From Agromyces subbeticus DSM 16689 (lineage in GTDB: Bacteria > Actinomycetota > Actinomycetes > Actinomycetales > Microbacteriaceae), in the NCBI RefSeq assembly GCF_000421565.1, contig NZ_ATXG01000008.1, positions 1 to 64,000 on the forward strand: a DNA stretch of 64,000 nt, written 5' to 3'. Numbering within the stretch: position 1 is the first letter of the stretch; each line of letters starts with the position of its first letter. Below are positions 63,712-64,000 of the stretch, in pieces. Both the position numbers and the translations under genes were made by a program. The notes beneath the pieces are model-generated. The model was given only the letters and a program-made list of their open reading frames with translations, searched no databases and was not told where the DNA came from.

Positions 63712-64000
63712 ATGTCAGACACGACCCCGCCTCCCCCGCCGCCGGCGAGCCCCTATCAGGGCAGCGCACCGCTGAGCCCGTCAGATGAGAAGCTCTGGGC
63801 GACGCTGATCCACATCGGCGGCATCTTCTTCAGCTTCATTCCGGCGCTGATCGGCTACCTGGTGCTGAAAGACAAGGGACCGTTCATTCGCGCGCACACT
63901 GCGACGGCGCTGAACTTCCAGATCACGATGGCGATCGCCTACGTGGTCGGCATCATCCTGACGTTCCTCATCATCGGCATCTTCCTGGTGATCGCGGTCG
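63712..64000 (+). CDS. DUF4870 membrane protein, partial at the right edge
   Basis: 96 residues are visible from ATG 63712 (AAGGAGA upstream). A Pro-rich start, LWATLIHIGGIFFSFIPALIGYLVL and THTATALNFQITMAIAYVVG-like features make it a paralogue of the previous gene. The C-terminus is outside the window. Confidence 0.85.
   Translation, partial: MSDTTPPPPPPASPYQGSAPLSPSDEKLWATLIHIGGIFFSFIPALIGYLVLKDKGPFIRAHTATALNFQITMAIAYVVGIILTFLIIGIFLVIAV

Overview
The window comes from a high-GC actinobacterium, most likely of the Microbacteriaceae. I infer this from the strong G/C third-codon bias, the DnaG-Dgt-DusB and RecO-UppS-LeuA-Era gene neighbourhoods, the HrcA/CIRCE control and an NrdH-type redoxin. 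It has two very different halves that meet at a tRNA-Asn(GTT) gene (29843-29915, minus strand).

Positions 1 to about 29.8 kb are an integrated mobile element. At its right edge are an excisionase-like gene, a phage-type tyrosine integrase and tandem 12-bp repeats beside the tRNA. A second recombinase operon lies at 25.8-28.2 kb. Inside are two FtsK/TraB-type DNA pumps (the first is 5'-truncated and carries a HAD phosphatase-like domain), an ArdC-type antirestriction protein, a Fic protein, a UvrD-like helicase, a RecB-like nuclease, an NrdH-like redoxin, an HNH endonuclease, a cluster of small membrane proteins, a sortase and a thioester-domain-like surface protein with a sorting signal. A 600-bp AT-rich, repeat-dense gap (14.67-15.28 kb) is a candidate replication or transfer origin. 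I saw no relaxase or recognisable replication initiator, so this is probably an FtsK-driven integrative and conjugative element or an integrated plasmid.

Two element-wide patterns stand out. (1) At least four unrelated proteins (unknown 2203, ArdC 7429, Fic 18686, zinc-finger protein 20018) start with the same roughly 30-residue N-terminal tag, core RQPxGQPIGGQFA followed by an RxES...L tail. A 30-residue peptide (3092) carries little more than the tag core. (2) Fifteen copies of the 11-mer GCCGC(G/C)C(A/T)TAT sit in front of element genes in the correct orientation. In six cases the motif ends exactly 7 nt before a start codon (in a seventh 8 nt), which implies leaderless transcripts. One copy is buried inside the RecB-like gene together with a ribosome-binding site, so that gene looks like a fusion. 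I saw none in the chromosomal half.

From 30 kb to the right edge is ordinary chromosome: a six-gene peptide transporter operon with a terminal 2-hydroxyacid dehydrogenase; dnaG, dgt and dusB; a YbaK editing protein; a DsbA-like oxidoreductase with a coupled 43-residue Cys protein; a P-loop kinase; a PadR regulator with an ABC1 kinase; uppS-recO; an NmrA-like protein and a TRIC/UPF0126 channel; leuA; a two-component system with an ABC exporter; the hrcA-dnaJ-rsmE-HIT-phoH-ybeY-CBS-era string; and two DUF4870 membrane proteins, the last cut by the window edge.
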